Assembly: GCF_010820665.1 (NCBI RefSeq)
Contig: NZ_JAAIKC010000001.1
Location: forward strand, 1,488,001 to 1,552,000
Origin: Paenibacillus sp. SYP-B3998
GTDB lineage: Bacteria > Bacillota > Bacilli > Paenibacillales > NBRC-103111
Direction of reading: 5' to 3'
Length of the DNA stretch: 64,000 bases
Position 1 is the first letter of the stretch; every line of letters begins with the position of its first letter. The position numbers and the translations under genes are program-made. The notes beneath the pieces were generated by a model. That model was not told where the DNA came from, made no database searches, and saw only the letters and a list, made by a program, of their open reading frames with translations. Below, piece by piece: positions 8,751-17,112 of this stretch.

Positions 8751-9596
8751 ATGTCTGAAATAAAATTATCGCTGGATTACGATCAATACGAAGATGGAGT
8801 AAAGATAGTAGACTTGATTGAGCAACTGGCTAACGGAGAAGAAAATGAGAAATTGGAAAGTCTCATCATCGGGGACTGGGGTGGCTCATACGAGAACGAT
8901 TCTAGTGAAGTTGTTGATACGCTTGTTCGATTAAACAGCCGCTTTCCGCAATTACGGAAACTATTTATCGGTGATATGAGCTCCGAAGAATGCGAAGTAT
9001 CGTGGATCAGGCAGTCTAACTTAGCTCCCTTGTTAACTGCATATCCAGAGTTAACTTCGTTTACGATCAAGGGCAGTACGGAGTTGGAGCTAGAGCCAGC
9101 AACGCATGAGAAGCTAGAAGAACTAACGATCATTTGCGGTGGCTTAAGTACAAAAGTTATAGCCAGCATCAATGAAGGTAATTTTCCTCAATTAAAGAAG
9201 CTTGAGCTTTATTTAGGTGTTGAAGATTATGGTTTTGATGGTGGTATTGAAGATATTTTACCATTGGTAGAGCCTGGGAAATTTCCTCAATTAACTTATT
9301 TAGGTTTGAAAAATAGTGAGCTTCAGGACGAAATTGCAATTGTATTGGCGAACGCTCCAATTCTTGAACAATTACATACACTTGATCTGTCTATGGGTAC
9401 TTTGAGCGACGAAGGCGGCGAAGCGCTTCTTAAAAGCGAGAAGGTAAAAGGTCTGAAGTTCTTGGATTTGAGCCACCACTATATGTCTGACGATGTATTG
9501 AACCGCTTGAAGCAATCAGGCCTTAACGTTGACATTAGCGATCGACAGGACAATGATGACGATGAGGATTACCGTTATCCTTCTATTACGGAGTAA
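8751..9596 (+). CDS. STM4015-family leucine-rich-repeat-like protein
   Basis: The 281-residue protein has its start supported by AAGGAGGAA. There is no signal peptide and no membrane segment, so it should be cytoplasmic. From about residue 60 on it shows leucine-rich repeats: FPQLRKLFIGD, FPQLKKLELYLG, FPQLTYLGLKNSEL, LHTLDLSMGTLSDEG and LKFLDLSHHYMSDD. It ends in an acidic tail (DDDEDY). Repeats of this kind form a curved binding surface rather than an active site. As I recall, NCBI describes an STM4015 family (named from Salmonella) with this architecture, next to STM4011-4014. It is the first gene of a tight operon with a two-base gap to the next. It may act as a substrate- or peptide-binding scaffold, which is inference. 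Confidence 0.85.
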   Translation: MSEIKLSLDYDQYEDGVKIVDLIEQLANGEENEKLESLIIGDWGGSYENDSSEVVDTLVRLNSRFPQLRKLFIGDMSSEECEVSWIRQSNLAPLLTAYPELTSFTIKGSTELELEPATHEKLEELTIICGGLSTKVIASINEGNFPQLKKLELYLGVEDYGFDGGIEDILPLVEPGKFPQLTYLGLKNSELQDEIAIVLANAPILEQLHTLDLSMGTLSDEGGEALLKSEKVKGLKFLDLSHHYMSDDVLNRLKQSGLNVDISDRQDNDDDEDYRYPSITE

Positions 9597-9598
9597 GA

Positions 9599-10843
9599 AT
9601 GGAACGGATGATCTTAATTAGTAATTCAGATAACCGTCGAACAGTTGGGCTTCAGGCTGCTCGGGCAAGACTCGGGTTGCCACCAGCAATTCAGTTGGGT
9701 TACCTTGATTTACTCCAAGGAAAAACTTCCTTGACGCATCTCGCGCATTCCCAAGGGCTGCAAATAGGCGAAGCTCCAATGCTTAGGCTTGACGCGCCTG
9801 GCGAGGACTTTGAAGTAGAACGAGAGTTAATCGCCCTTGGAGCGCCTGATGCCAATTGTAAGGCTGAAGATGATCGGTTGATGGCATTTGGCGGAAAGGT
9901 TGATTTTCAGTCATTGTCGATGAAGACTGCACGTGCCCTACATGAACAAAAAGGGAAATTATATCACCCGTCTCAATGGTTTCGCGGTTATGGCCGCTTG
10001 TTGGCGCGGATGGATAATGAAGCCAAGCAGTTATGGAAGCATCCACGCTGGATGAATGCCCCAGCGGACATTGCGGCTATGTTCGATAAACGGGAAACAC
10101 ATCGGGTATTATCAGCCGCTGGTCTACCCGTACCGCGCTTATTAGACCAGCCAGAAGCTCTTCTGGACTACGAGATGCTGCGTGAAAAGATGGCTAGCTT
10201 GCGGATGCACCGTATTTTCCTAAAGCTTGCAGCAGGTTCAGGGGCGTGCGGAGTTATGGCCTATCAAGTGAACCCTGTAACAGGCGCCGAACTAGCGATT
10301 ACAACAATTGGCGTAGAAAATTACATAGCTAGACCGCCTCTCTACTACAATGTAAAAAAACTGGTGCGCTATACAGACAGACCTGTGATTCGCCAGATCG
10401 TAAACTGGCTTTTACATCATGGCGCGCATGTGGAGCAGTGGATTCCAAAAGCTTCATATGAGGATCGGGCATTTGACATTCGGCAGTTGGTTGTAGGGGG
10501 AGAAGCGTGTCACAGCATTGCGCGAGTAAGCAGCACGCCGATTACGAATCTGCATTTGCGAAGCGAGCGAATGAGTCTTGAGTCTGTAAACCTATCTATG
10601 AAGGAGCAGGAAGGCGTTCGCCTCTGTGCCGAGAAAGCAATGGAGGCTTTCCCTAATTCGGAGGTCGCCGGGATTGATATTGCACTTAGCAGAGGTACTC
10701 GAACCCCCTATGTGTTGGATGTCAATCCATTCGGTGATTTGATTTATCATGTTAATTATCGAGGATATGATACGTATGAGTGGGAATTTAAACGGCTAGG
10801 AGCTTTTCAAGATAAGCGGGAAAGGAAAAGTCGAGTTGATTAA
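9599..10843 (+). CDS. STM4014-family ATP-grasp protein
   Basis: This 414-residue cytoplasmic protein starts two bases after the LRR gene. An N-terminal region of ~150 residues is followed by an ATP-grasp-like fold. RIFLKLAAGSGACGVMAY corresponds to the nucleotide-binding Lys/Gly-rich strand-loop near residues 205-220. FDIRQLVVGG is near 295. EVAGIDIAL...YVLDVNPFGDL near 350-385 carries the acidic and Asn metal ligands seen in RimK-type enzymes (D..N pair). ATP-grasp enzymes join a carboxylate to an amine, thiol or hydroxyl using ATP. This would be the bond-forming step of the cassette. As I recall, the family is catalogued as STM4014. Substrate unknown. Confidence 0.82.
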   Translation: MERMILISNSDNRRTVGLQAARARLGLPPAIQLGYLDLLQGKTSLTHLAHSQGLQIGEAPMLRLDAPGEDFEVERELIALGAPDANCKAEDDRLMAFGGKVDFQSLSMKTARALHEQKGKLYHPSQWFRGYGRLLARMDNEAKQLWKHPRWMNAPADIAAMFDKRETHRVLSAAGLPVPRLLDQPEALLDYEMLREKMASLRMHRIFLKLAAGSGACGVMAYQVNPVTGAELAITTIGVENYIARPPLYYNVKKLVRYTDRPVIRQIVNWLLHHGAHVEQWIPKASYEDRAFDIRQLVVGGEACHSIARVSSTPITNLHLRSERMSLESVNLSMKEQEGVRLCAEKAMEAFPNSEVAGIDIALSRGTRTPYVLDVNPFGDLIYHVNYRGYDTYEWEFKRLGAFQDKRERKSRVD

Positions 10844-11621
10844 CATGAATCACATTGTTGGCAGCCATGATATTCTGATGATTACACTGGATACGCTGCG
10901 TTACGATGTTGCCCAACTGGAGGAAGAGAACTGTCCTAATCTGTGCGGAGGCAATCAGTGGGAACAACGTCACACCCCTGGCAGCTTTACTTATGCGGCT
11001 CATCATGCATTTTTTGGAGGCTTTCTTCCAACGCCAGCCACAACAAGAAAGTCAGAACATGTACGTTTGTTTCATTCAAAGCATACAGGGTTAAAGACCC
11101 ATCCGAATACTTGGCTGTTTGACACGCCGGATATGGTATCTGGCTTGCGCGAAGAGGGCTATCGAACAATTTGTATCGGCGGCGTCATCTTTTTTACGAA
11201 GAAGGTTCCGCTTGCAAGCGTACTTCCTAGCTATTTTCAAGAAAGTTACTGGAGAATGACGTTCGGCGTCACGAATCCACGCTCCACGGAACATCAAGTG
11301 AATCACGCACTGAAGTTATTAGATAAATCGGCAGCCGATGAGCGGCTATTTCTGTTTATGAATGTTTCAGCTATTCATGGGCCTAATCATTATTATGTCC
11401 CTGGAGCTAAGAAAGACTCGGTGGAGACGCAGCGCGCCGCTTTGCGGTATGTAGACGGCGAGCTTGGACGGTTGTTTAGCGCGATGCGGCAGCGCGAACG
11501 TCCAGTGTTATGTCTAGTATTCTCGGATCACGGAACTGCTTATGGCGAAGACGGCTATGAAGGCCATCGTCTCGCACATGAGGTGGTTTGGAACGTGCCG
11601 TACCGCGAATTTATTTTATAG
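10836..11621 (+). CDS. STM4013-family hydrolase, alkaline phosphatase/sulfatase fold
   Basis: The protein has 261 residues. TTG at 10836 overlaps the previous gene by eight bases and has AAAGGA at good spacing; ATG at 10845 is the alternative. ILMITLDTLRYDVAQ near the N-terminus is the metal-binding Asp strand of the alkaline phosphatase superfamily. HTPGSFTYAAHHAFFGG could carry a Thr nucleophile. The C-terminal FSDHGTAYGEDGYEGHRLAHE supplies Asp-His and a second His for the second metal. It lacks the Cys/Ser-x-Pro-x-Arg sulfatase signature, so a phosphoesterase or phosphotransferase activity is as likely as sulfatase. There is no signal peptide. As I recall, this is the STM4013/SEN3800 family. 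It is the third gene of the operon. Confidence 0.82.
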   Translation: MINMNHIVGSHDILMITLDTLRYDVAQLEEENCPNLCGGNQWEQRHTPGSFTYAAHHAFFGGFLPTPATTRKSEHVRLFHSKHTGLKTHPNTWLFDTPDMVSGLREEGYRTICIGGVIFFTKKVPLASVLPSYFQESYWRMTFGVTNPRSTEHQVNHALKLLDKSAADERLFLFMNVSAIHGPNHYYVPGAKKDSVETQRAALRYVDGELGRLFSAMRQRERPVLCLVFSDHGTAYGEDGYEGHRLAHEVVWNVPYREFIL

Positions 11622-11656
11622 ACGAGAAGTTGCTAGAGAGAGGTTGTGGAGAACTG

Positions 11657-13033
11657 ATGGGTCATACGACTCAGCTTAACGATGCGGAACTGATCGAAGA
11701 TGCGGCAGCACTCCGAAAATGGAAGGAACACTTAACTTCGGATCCTTATCGGTCTTATTTGTACTCCTATCCGCACAAAATGTCTTATCGAGAATTCGAT
11801 ACGAAGCTGTCGTTGTCAGAGTTGTGGAGAAACGAACCGACAGAAACGTTCTTTTTATATATGCATATCCCTTTTTGCGGAGCGCGCTGCGGATTCTGCA
11901 ACTTGTTTACGCTGCCTGACAAGCGATCCAACGTACATAAGGAGTATGTGGATGCACTGGAGAGGCAGGCCAAACAATGGGCGCCATTCATTAAAAGTAA
12001 GCCTATTTCCAGATTCGCAATCGGCGGAGGGACGCCTACATTGCTGGAAACGTCACAGCTTGATCGCTTGTTCCAAATAGCGGAAGAGACGATGGGATTA
12101 GATCCCAAAGTCGCGTCGATCTCGGTGGAAACATCACCTGAAACGGTGACAACAGAACGCCTCTCCATTCTGAAAAGTCGGCAGGTTGATCGCGTCAGCA
12201 TGGGCATTCAAAGCTTCGTTACGGCGGAGGCTACGGCTATTTATCGTCCACAATTGCCCCTAGAGGTTGAGCGGGCGCTGGAACAATTGAAGCTCTATGA
12301 TTTTCCAATTCTTAATTTGGATCTGATTTACGGCTTGCCTGGACAGACGATTGATTCATGGATGCATTCGCTTAATCGAGCTCTATCTTATAGCCCAGAA
12401 GAAATCTTTCTTTATCCGCTATATACGCGCGAGCATACGATTGTGAAACCGGAGGATATCAATAAAAGAGGCATAGACGAACGCCTTTCTATGTACACTG
12501 CTGCTCGTGAAAGCTTGCTTGCTCAAGGTTACACGCAGTATTCCATGCGCAGATTCGCGAAGCAAGAAGCGAGGACTACAAAAGTGCTTCTACCTTATAG
12601 CTGCCAGGAAGAAGGAATGATAGGGCTAGGTTGCGGTGCGCGTTCTTATACCCGTGGCGTCCATTATGCCTCTCGCTATGGAGTTAGCCGCAGCGCAACG
12701 GCAAGTATCATTGCTGATTATGTAGCGACCGAAGATTATACGACAGCAGATTATGGAATCATTTTGAACGAAGCCGAGCAGAAACGACGGTTTATTTTGA
12801 AAGCCATTTTACATTCAGAAGGATTGACGTTAAGCAGTTATTCGGAACGTTTCGGCAGCCTCACGTTGGAAGATCACCCAGAGCTGAATAACCTGCTGCA
12901 CACCGGATTAGCAACGATCGATTCGGGCGTGCTGCGTCTTACGGACGAAGGCTTAACCTATTCGGACTCCATAGGGGATTGGCTAATTTCCTCCACGGTG
13001 AGAGATCGCATGGAAAGCTATGTATTAGAATGA
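11657..13033 (+). CDS. STM4012-family radical SAM protein (HemN-like)
   Basis: The 458-residue call starts at ATG 11657, preceded by GTGGAG. The open frame reaches back to TTG 11588, but those 23 codons overlap the previous gene and look non-coding. The radical SAM cluster motif CGARCGFC (Cys-x3-Cys-x2-Cys) sits near residues 75-82 after YMHIPFCG, as in HemN/HemW. Further HemN-family landmarks are IGGGTPTLL, SVETSPETV, RVSMGIQSF and DLIYGLPGQT, plus a C-terminal winged-helix-like region. HemN-type enzymes make a 5'-deoxyadenosyl radical or use a second SAM. The clustering suggests a special reaction rather than haem synthesis. The stop overlaps the next start (ATGA). Confidence 0.88.
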   Translation: MGHTTQLNDAELIEDAAALRKWKEHLTSDPYRSYLYSYPHKMSYREFDTKLSLSELWRNEPTETFFLYMHIPFCGARCGFCNLFTLPDKRSNVHKEYVDALERQAKQWAPFIKSKPISRFAIGGGTPTLLETSQLDRLFQIAEETMGLDPKVASISVETSPETVTTERLSILKSRQVDRVSMGIQSFVTAEATAIYRPQLPLEVERALEQLKLYDFPILNLDLIYGLPGQTIDSWMHSLNRALSYSPEEIFLYPLYTREHTIVKPEDINKRGIDERLSMYTAARESLLAQGYTQYSMRRFAKQEARTTKVLLPYSCQEEGMIGLGCGARSYTRGVHYASRYGVSRSATASIIADYVATEDYTTADYGIILNEAEQKRRFILKAILHSEGLTLSSYSERFGSLTLEDHPELNNLLHTGLATIDSGVLRLTDEGLTYSDSIGDWLISSTVRDRMESYVLE

Positions 13034-13896
13034 AAGCAACGATTTATTATCGCGGAAGTATCACCTCTTGTAATTATGACTGCCCGTATTGTCCATTTAG
13101 TAAAAACAAGGATAGTGCTCAGATACTTGCCAAGGATCAGTTGGAAATGGGTGCTTTTGTAGATTGGGTTAGGAAGCAAGGAGACGAAGGTCACCAAATT
13201 TCTGTTTTTTTTAACCCATACGGTGAAGGCCTTACTCACCGATGGTATCGATCGGCTATGATCGAATTGTCACATATGGCTCATGTAGATAAAGTAGCCA
13301 TTCAAACGAACTTATCCGCTAGGCTGGACTGGACATCAGAATTAAATCAGACGAAGGCAGCTTTCTGGGTAACTTATCATCCTGGTCAGACAGAAGAGGC
13401 AAAGTTTCTCAAACAATGTGGAGAACTGCACAGGCAGGGGATTCCCTTCAGTGTGGGCTCGGTTGGATTGAAAAGCGCATATGAACCCTTGCTTTCGCTG
13501 CGGAATTCGCTTCCTGCTGACGTATATATGTGGGTCAACGCATTTAAGGACAAGCCTGATTATTACACAGCTACGGATATGTCTATTTTTAAAGAAATTG
13601 ACCCTTATTTTATGATAAATACGGTCGACTATGAGAGTATGGGCAAAGCATGCAATGCGGGGTATAACGTTTTTTATGTCCAAGGCGAAGGACGTGTAAA
13701 GCGCTGCTATAAGGATCGCCAGGTAATCGGAAACTTGTATCGAGACGGCTTAGAGGGCCTTTCTAAAAACAGGCTATGCCGAATGACATGCTGTGATTGC
13801 TATATCGGCTATATTCATATGCCTGATCTAAAGCTTAATAAGTTATATGGAGATAAAATGCTCGAACGGATAGCTTTGGTGGCGTCGGATGCGTAA
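13030..13896 (+). CDS. STM4011-family radical SAM protein
   Basis: This 288-residue protein begins at ATG 13030, overlapping the previous stop in an ATGA junction; the longer frame from 12979 lies inside the upstream gene. The motif CNYDCPYC (Cys-x3-Cys-x2-Cys) near residues 13-20 is the 4Fe-4S/SAM site at the very N-terminus. The C-terminal part holds further Cys residues (RVKRCYKD, NRLCRMTCCDCYIGY), a plausible auxiliary iron-sulfur site as in SPASM-like enzymes. It is the last gene of the operon. The combination with a HemN-like partner, ATP-grasp, hydrolase and LRR protein defines the STM4011-4015 set. The substrate is unknown. Confidence 0.87.
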   Translation: MKATIYYRGSITSCNYDCPYCPFSKNKDSAQILAKDQLEMGAFVDWVRKQGDEGHQISVFFNPYGEGLTHRWYRSAMIELSHMAHVDKVAIQTNLSARLDWTSELNQTKAAFWVTYHPGQTEEAKFLKQCGELHRQGIPFSVGSVGLKSAYEPLLSLRNSLPADVYMWVNAFKDKPDYYTATDMSIFKEIDPYFMINTVDYESMGKACNAGYNVFYVQGEGRVKRCYKDRQVIGNLYRDGLEGLSKNRLCRMTCCDCYIGYIHMPDLKLNKLYGDKMLERIALVASDA

Positions 13897-13911
13897 GAAT
13901 TATTTGAAAAG

Positions 13912-13944
13912 GGAAGCTTGAGAAATCGAGGCTTTCTTTTTTTT
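13912..13944 (+). terminator. Probable terminator of the radical SAM operon
   Basis: GAAGCTTGA and TCGAGGCTTTC can form an imperfect stem (with G-T pairing and a bulge) around a GAAA loop, followed by eight T. It lies 15 bases after the last gene. Confidence 0.5.
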
Positions 13945-14161
13945 GGCAAAAGAAGCAGTTACTATTGCATGCATGCTAATAGTTAATAAGGTTAATTATT
14001 TGTGATTTGCAGGGGGCAATCGGCACGAAAGTTAGACCAGGGTTTAAAATAAACATGTATTTTGTTTCCTTCTTTTCTTATTTAGCTCAGTCAACTTCGA
14101 ATAGGTCGACATACACTACATAGATGTGGGACGAGTGAGACGAGAGGGTGTGCTAATAAAA

Positions 14162-14578
14162 TTGAAAAAAAAAACATACAAATCTAAAACTAAAAGATTG
14201 GGCAGTCAGGCAGGCATAGAAACGAAAGCGCAAATTATGAATGTTATGAATAGCGTACCCGTTCTTATTGTTTTAAAAGATGGTACTTATTATTGTGGAA
14301 TGGTTCGCGACATTCAGGGCCAAGAATTACTTTTTGAAGGGGTAAAGGGAACTGAGCGGTTGCCCAAAAAGTCCACAAAAGCAATGGCTAGAACCTCAGC
14401 GCTAGGTGGCTTGGGTGGCTTACTGTCTAATGTGGGCGGTCTAGGCGGACTATTTGGCGGAGGGGCATCAGGAGGCGGAGGCTTTTTGGGGGCTTTGGGA
14501 TCGTTAGGCGGCTTCATGAAATTTGGAATGGGAATGCTTAAATTCATTATGCCACTGATGGGCGGCTTTGGGATTTAA
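14162..14578 (+). CDS. Unknown small protein: Sm-like N-terminal domain plus glycine-rich hydrophobic tail
   Basis: The preferred start is TTG 14162 (GAGAGGGTG 11 bases upstream), giving 138 residues; an in-frame GTG at 14126 would add 12. After a Lys-rich start, residues ~25-70 (VPVLIVLKDGTYYCGMVRDIQGQELLFEGVKG) look like one short beta-barrel unit of the Sm/SH3 kind. The rest is almost only Gly, Leu, Phe, Ser and Met (for example GGLGGLFGGGASGGGG), then a hydrophobic end (MLKFIMPLMGGFGI). This resembles small spore-surface or aggregation-prone proteins of spore formers, but I cannot name a family. It is a single-gene unit with its own terminator. Confidence 0.65.
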   Translation: MKKKTYKSKTKRLGSQAGIETKAQIMNVMNSVPVLIVLKDGTYYCGMVRDIQGQELLFEGVKGTERLPKKSTKAMARTSALGGLGGLLSNVGGLGGLFGGGASGGGGFLGALGSLGGFMKFGMGMLKFIMPLMGGFGI

Positions 14579-14623
14579 CTAGCTGTTAAATTGACGAGCC
14601 ACAGTTAAATAGAACGATTAACG

Positions 14624-14647
14624 TCCGCTGAATAGGCGGATTTTTTT
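14624..14647 (+). terminator. Rho-independent terminator
   Basis: TCCGC (14624-14628) pairs with GCGGA (14636-14640) and is followed directly by seven T. It serves the Gly-rich protein gene. Confidence 0.75.
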
Positions 14648-14799
14648 ATCTCGTCTAGAGGAAATTGATTCCATATGAATGACTGCGTAGGTTTGGCAAG
14701 TGGCTGAAGTGCTGCTGGCACTGAGTTTGGTTTCCCTGTATATTAAGGTAGTGCATACAATTAAAGTTTTGGCGCGGATGAGAGAAGGGAAGAAGCTAT

Positions 14800-15189
14800 A
14801 TGAAGTTTAGAGCAGTAAATGAACAAACGAGGATGAATTATGTGCTTTGGAGTATTAAAAAAGAAATAATGAGAGAAAACAACTATCTAAATTCGCTTGA
14901 TTATAACCCAAAACCTATCATAGATGTAGTGAAACAACAAATTGATAAATGGGACCCGATCGAGTTACTTGGAGCGCATAGTCCTGAGGATGAGTATGAT
15001 GGTGAAACGCAAACGCTTGTGATTTATATCACCAAACATCTGGCTGATATGAATGCTGAAGCACTGGGAAGCAAGCTTATTCAAATATTTCAACATTCAT
15101 TCGGAGATGAATTTGATAAAGAGGAGGAGGCGATACAGGTCGCGCTATACCTGATTGACGCATTAAAAACAGTTAATTTACTACGTTAA
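14800..15189 (+). CDS. DUF1871-like small cytoplasmic protein
   Basis: This 129-residue protein has no signal peptide or membrane helix. The pattern IDKWDPIELLGAHSPEDEYDGE followed by a helical stretch and LIQIFQHSFGDEF matches, as far as I recall, the DUF1871 family of small helical Bacillales proteins, which have no known function. The 36-residue N-terminal part is unusual for that family and could be an extra helix. The gene is monocistronic and followed by a short hairpin with a T run. Confidence 0.65.
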   Translation: MKFRAVNEQTRMNYVLWSIKKEIMRENNYLNSLDYNPKPIIDVVKQQIDKWDPIELLGAHSPEDEYDGETQTLVIYITKHLADMNAEALGSKLIQIFQHSFGDEFDKEEEAIQVALYLIDALKTVNLLR

Positions 15190-15201
15190 GATAAAATGAG
15201 A

Positions 15202-15223
15202 CCTGCGGTCGGCAGGATTTTTT
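15202..15223 (+). terminator. Short rho-independent terminator
   Basis: CCTGC (15202-15206) and GCAGG (15212-15216) form a five-pair GC stem, followed by A and six T, 13 bases past the DUF1871-like gene. Confidence 0.65.
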
Positions 15224-15433
15224 CCCCTTCGTATAATGCCTCTTCGCTCTATCAAATCAAGTATTCCATTGTTCGGGAGTAATGCCATAGGGCTTAAACT
15301 TATGCCCAAATAAATAAGAGTAAGGCTGGCTGAAGTTGTTTTATATACGATCAATATGGACATGTTTAATTCATAGGTTCCTATCATTGTTCTAACGAAT
15401 GTTAATAAAAATAAGTAAAGTAGGTACAACTGG

Positions 15434-16990
15434 ATGACACATAAAGAGCAACAGATCTACCGTTTTAGCGAAGCTCCGATTTGGGAGCTGCAGAGGTCTT
15501 ATTATGAAGAGCAGGGAATTCATGCTTGGCAAAGTGAAGAGGTTCCTCAGTACATAACTAGTAATCCAATTATTGCAGTGGCCTACGCCGAAATTATTTT
15601 CGGGTTTCTTCAGGATAGAGCCAGACTTGGTTATAGTGCTGAACCCATTACAATTGTTGAGCTTGGCGCTGGCTCAGGTCGATTAGCCTTTCATATTCTC
15701 AAAGAGCTGTGCGAACTTAGGGATTATGCAGGCATCTCGCTGCCGTCATTTCGTTATGTCATGAGTGATTTAGCTGTTAAAAATATTGCTTATTGGGAAC
15801 AGCATCGAAGCTTGCTTCCCTTTGTTCAGCAAGGCGTATTGGATTTTGCACAATTCGATGCCGCGCAGGATACTGAGCTGCATTTGACCCAAACAAATGT
15901 CCGCATTGGGCCATCTGATTTAAAGCAACCGCTGCTAGTTATTGCGAATTATTTTTTTGACAGTATCCCGCAAGAACTGCTTTATGTGGATGAAAATAAA
16001 ATTTATGAATGTGATGTTTCTTTGGAGTTCCCAGTTGAAAACGAAGAGCTTCGTACTTCCGATAAATTGAAGCAAGTGATTCCTCATTATCACTATCGGA
16101 GAGCGGCTGCATACGAACAAGAAACGTATCCCTACTACCATATTATAGAGGTATATAAACAAAAGCTTGAAGATTCGCATGTACTCTTTCCGGCCGTTGG
16201 GTTGGATTGTTTAGAGCGCCTCAGTCGGTTGTCGAATTCCGGTTTTCTTCTCCTAACTGCTGATAAAGGGGATCATCGACTGGACAATTGGGAATATTCA
16301 GATGCCCCCAAGCTTATTCATCATGGGAGCTTTTCCTTAACGGCTAATTACCATGCGATTCAACACGTTTTTGAGCAAAAGGGTGCTGAGACATTATTCA
16401 CTAAGCATCATTATAATCACCTTAATGTAGGTTGTATTTTGATGCTCCAAATCCCGAAGGCTTATGCGAATACGCGGTTAGCTTATCGGCGGTTTGTAGA
16501 TCACTTTGGACCGGATGATTTTTTTAGTATTAAAGAATGGTTTGATAAGCATTTGATTCAAATGGAATTTACACAACTCCATGCCTTTTGGCGATTGAGT
16601 GGGTATGATGCGCAAGTGTTTCTGCAAAGTGCCAAACGAATCTCGGACTTACTGTCAACTTGCGGCGATGAAGAAATGAATGATTTACGCAAAGGGATTT
16701 ACTTCATGTGGAAAGGTTTCTACCCGATGGAGGAGAAGCACGTCTTAGCTCTAGATTGCGGTACACTGCTCTACCAAATGGATTTGTTTGAGGATGCGTT
16801 AGTTTTTTACAAACGCTACTTGCAGGTCTGTGAAGGGGATACAGATTTATTTTATCAGATGGCGATTTGTTGTTATGAACTTAGTATTGAAGACGCAGCA
16901 ATGGATTATTCCCTGAGAGCTTTGGCTTTGGAGCCTGAGCACGATGGAGCCTTGGCACTTGTCGAGCTTGTGAAAAGCAACGAGGATTAA
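15434..16990 (+). CDS. MidA-like SAM-dependent methyltransferase with C-terminal TPR-like region
   Basis: The protein has 518 residues. TITIVELGAGSGRLAFHIL-type sequence near residues 75-92 is motif I of class I methyltransferases (acidic residue followed by Gly-x-Gly-x-Gly), and LLVIANYFFDSIPQELL near 176 fits the post-II strand of the MidA/NDUFAF7 group, which methylates protein arginines. The central part is family-like up to about residue 345. The last ~130 residues are helical, with a repeat pattern (ALDCGTLLYQMDLFEDALVFYKRYL then LFYQMAICCYELSIEDAAMDYS) typical of tetratricopeptide repeats. The TPR tail suggests a protein substrate or partner. It has no operon partners, and no good ribosome site is visible before the ATG. 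Confidence 0.8.
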   Translation: MTHKEQQIYRFSEAPIWELQRSYYEEQGIHAWQSEEVPQYITSNPIIAVAYAEIIFGFLQDRARLGYSAEPITIVELGAGSGRLAFHILKELCELRDYAGISLPSFRYVMSDLAVKNIAYWEQHRSLLPFVQQGVLDFAQFDAAQDTELHLTQTNVRIGPSDLKQPLLVIANYFFDSIPQELLYVDENKIYECDVSLEFPVENEELRTSDKLKQVIPHYHYRRAAAYEQETYPYYHIIEVYKQKLEDSHVLFPAVGLDCLERLSRLSNSGFLLLTADKGDHRLDNWEYSDAPKLIHHGSFSLTANYHAIQHVFEQKGAETLFTKHHYNHLNVGCILMLQIPKAYANTRLAYRRFVDHFGPDDFFSIKEWFDKHLIQMEFTQLHAFWRLSGYDAQVFLQSAKRISDLLSTCGDEEMNDLRKGIYFMWKGFYPMEEKHVLALDCGTLLYQMDLFEDALVFYKRYLQVCEGDTDLFYQMAICCYELSIEDAAMDYSLRALALEPEHDGALALVELVKSNED

Positions 16991-17058
16991 TCGTCGCCTA
17001 CAGTATGAGTATGTACTTAACGGCTTCCGATAACTTGTACGGTGAAGTTGGTAAAGGA

Positions 17059-17099
17059 AACGGCTGAATCCCTGAAAAAAAGGGAGCAGCCGTTTTTAT
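17059..17099. terminator. Terminator between convergent genes
   Basis: AACGGCTG (17059-17066) pairs with CAGCCGTT (17087-17094), with inner CCCT/AGGG pairing around an A-rich loop and TTTTATTT following. It serves the methyltransferase gene and possibly the minus-strand reductase. Confidence 0.8.
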
Positions 17100-17112
17100 T
17101 TATATGCAGGAT

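Noticed and set aside
8338-8763. A 141-codon plus-strand frame overlapping the alpha/beta hydrolase start and the LRR gene
   Set aside because: Its first half is antisense to a clear hydrolase gene, it contains the operon promoter, and it has no ribosome site of its own.
11588-11656. Longer start for the HemN-like protein
   Set aside because: It overlaps the end of the hydrolase gene, uses TTG without ribosome site and adds no family-like sequence.
12979-13029. Longer start for the second radical SAM protein
   Set aside because: The extra codons lie inside the end of the upstream gene; ATG 13030 makes an ATGA overlap and puts the Cys motif at the usual distance.
14314-14547. Pro-rich minus-strand frame
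   Set aside because: It is the antisense of the glycine-rich tail (GGC/GGA codons become Pro codons).
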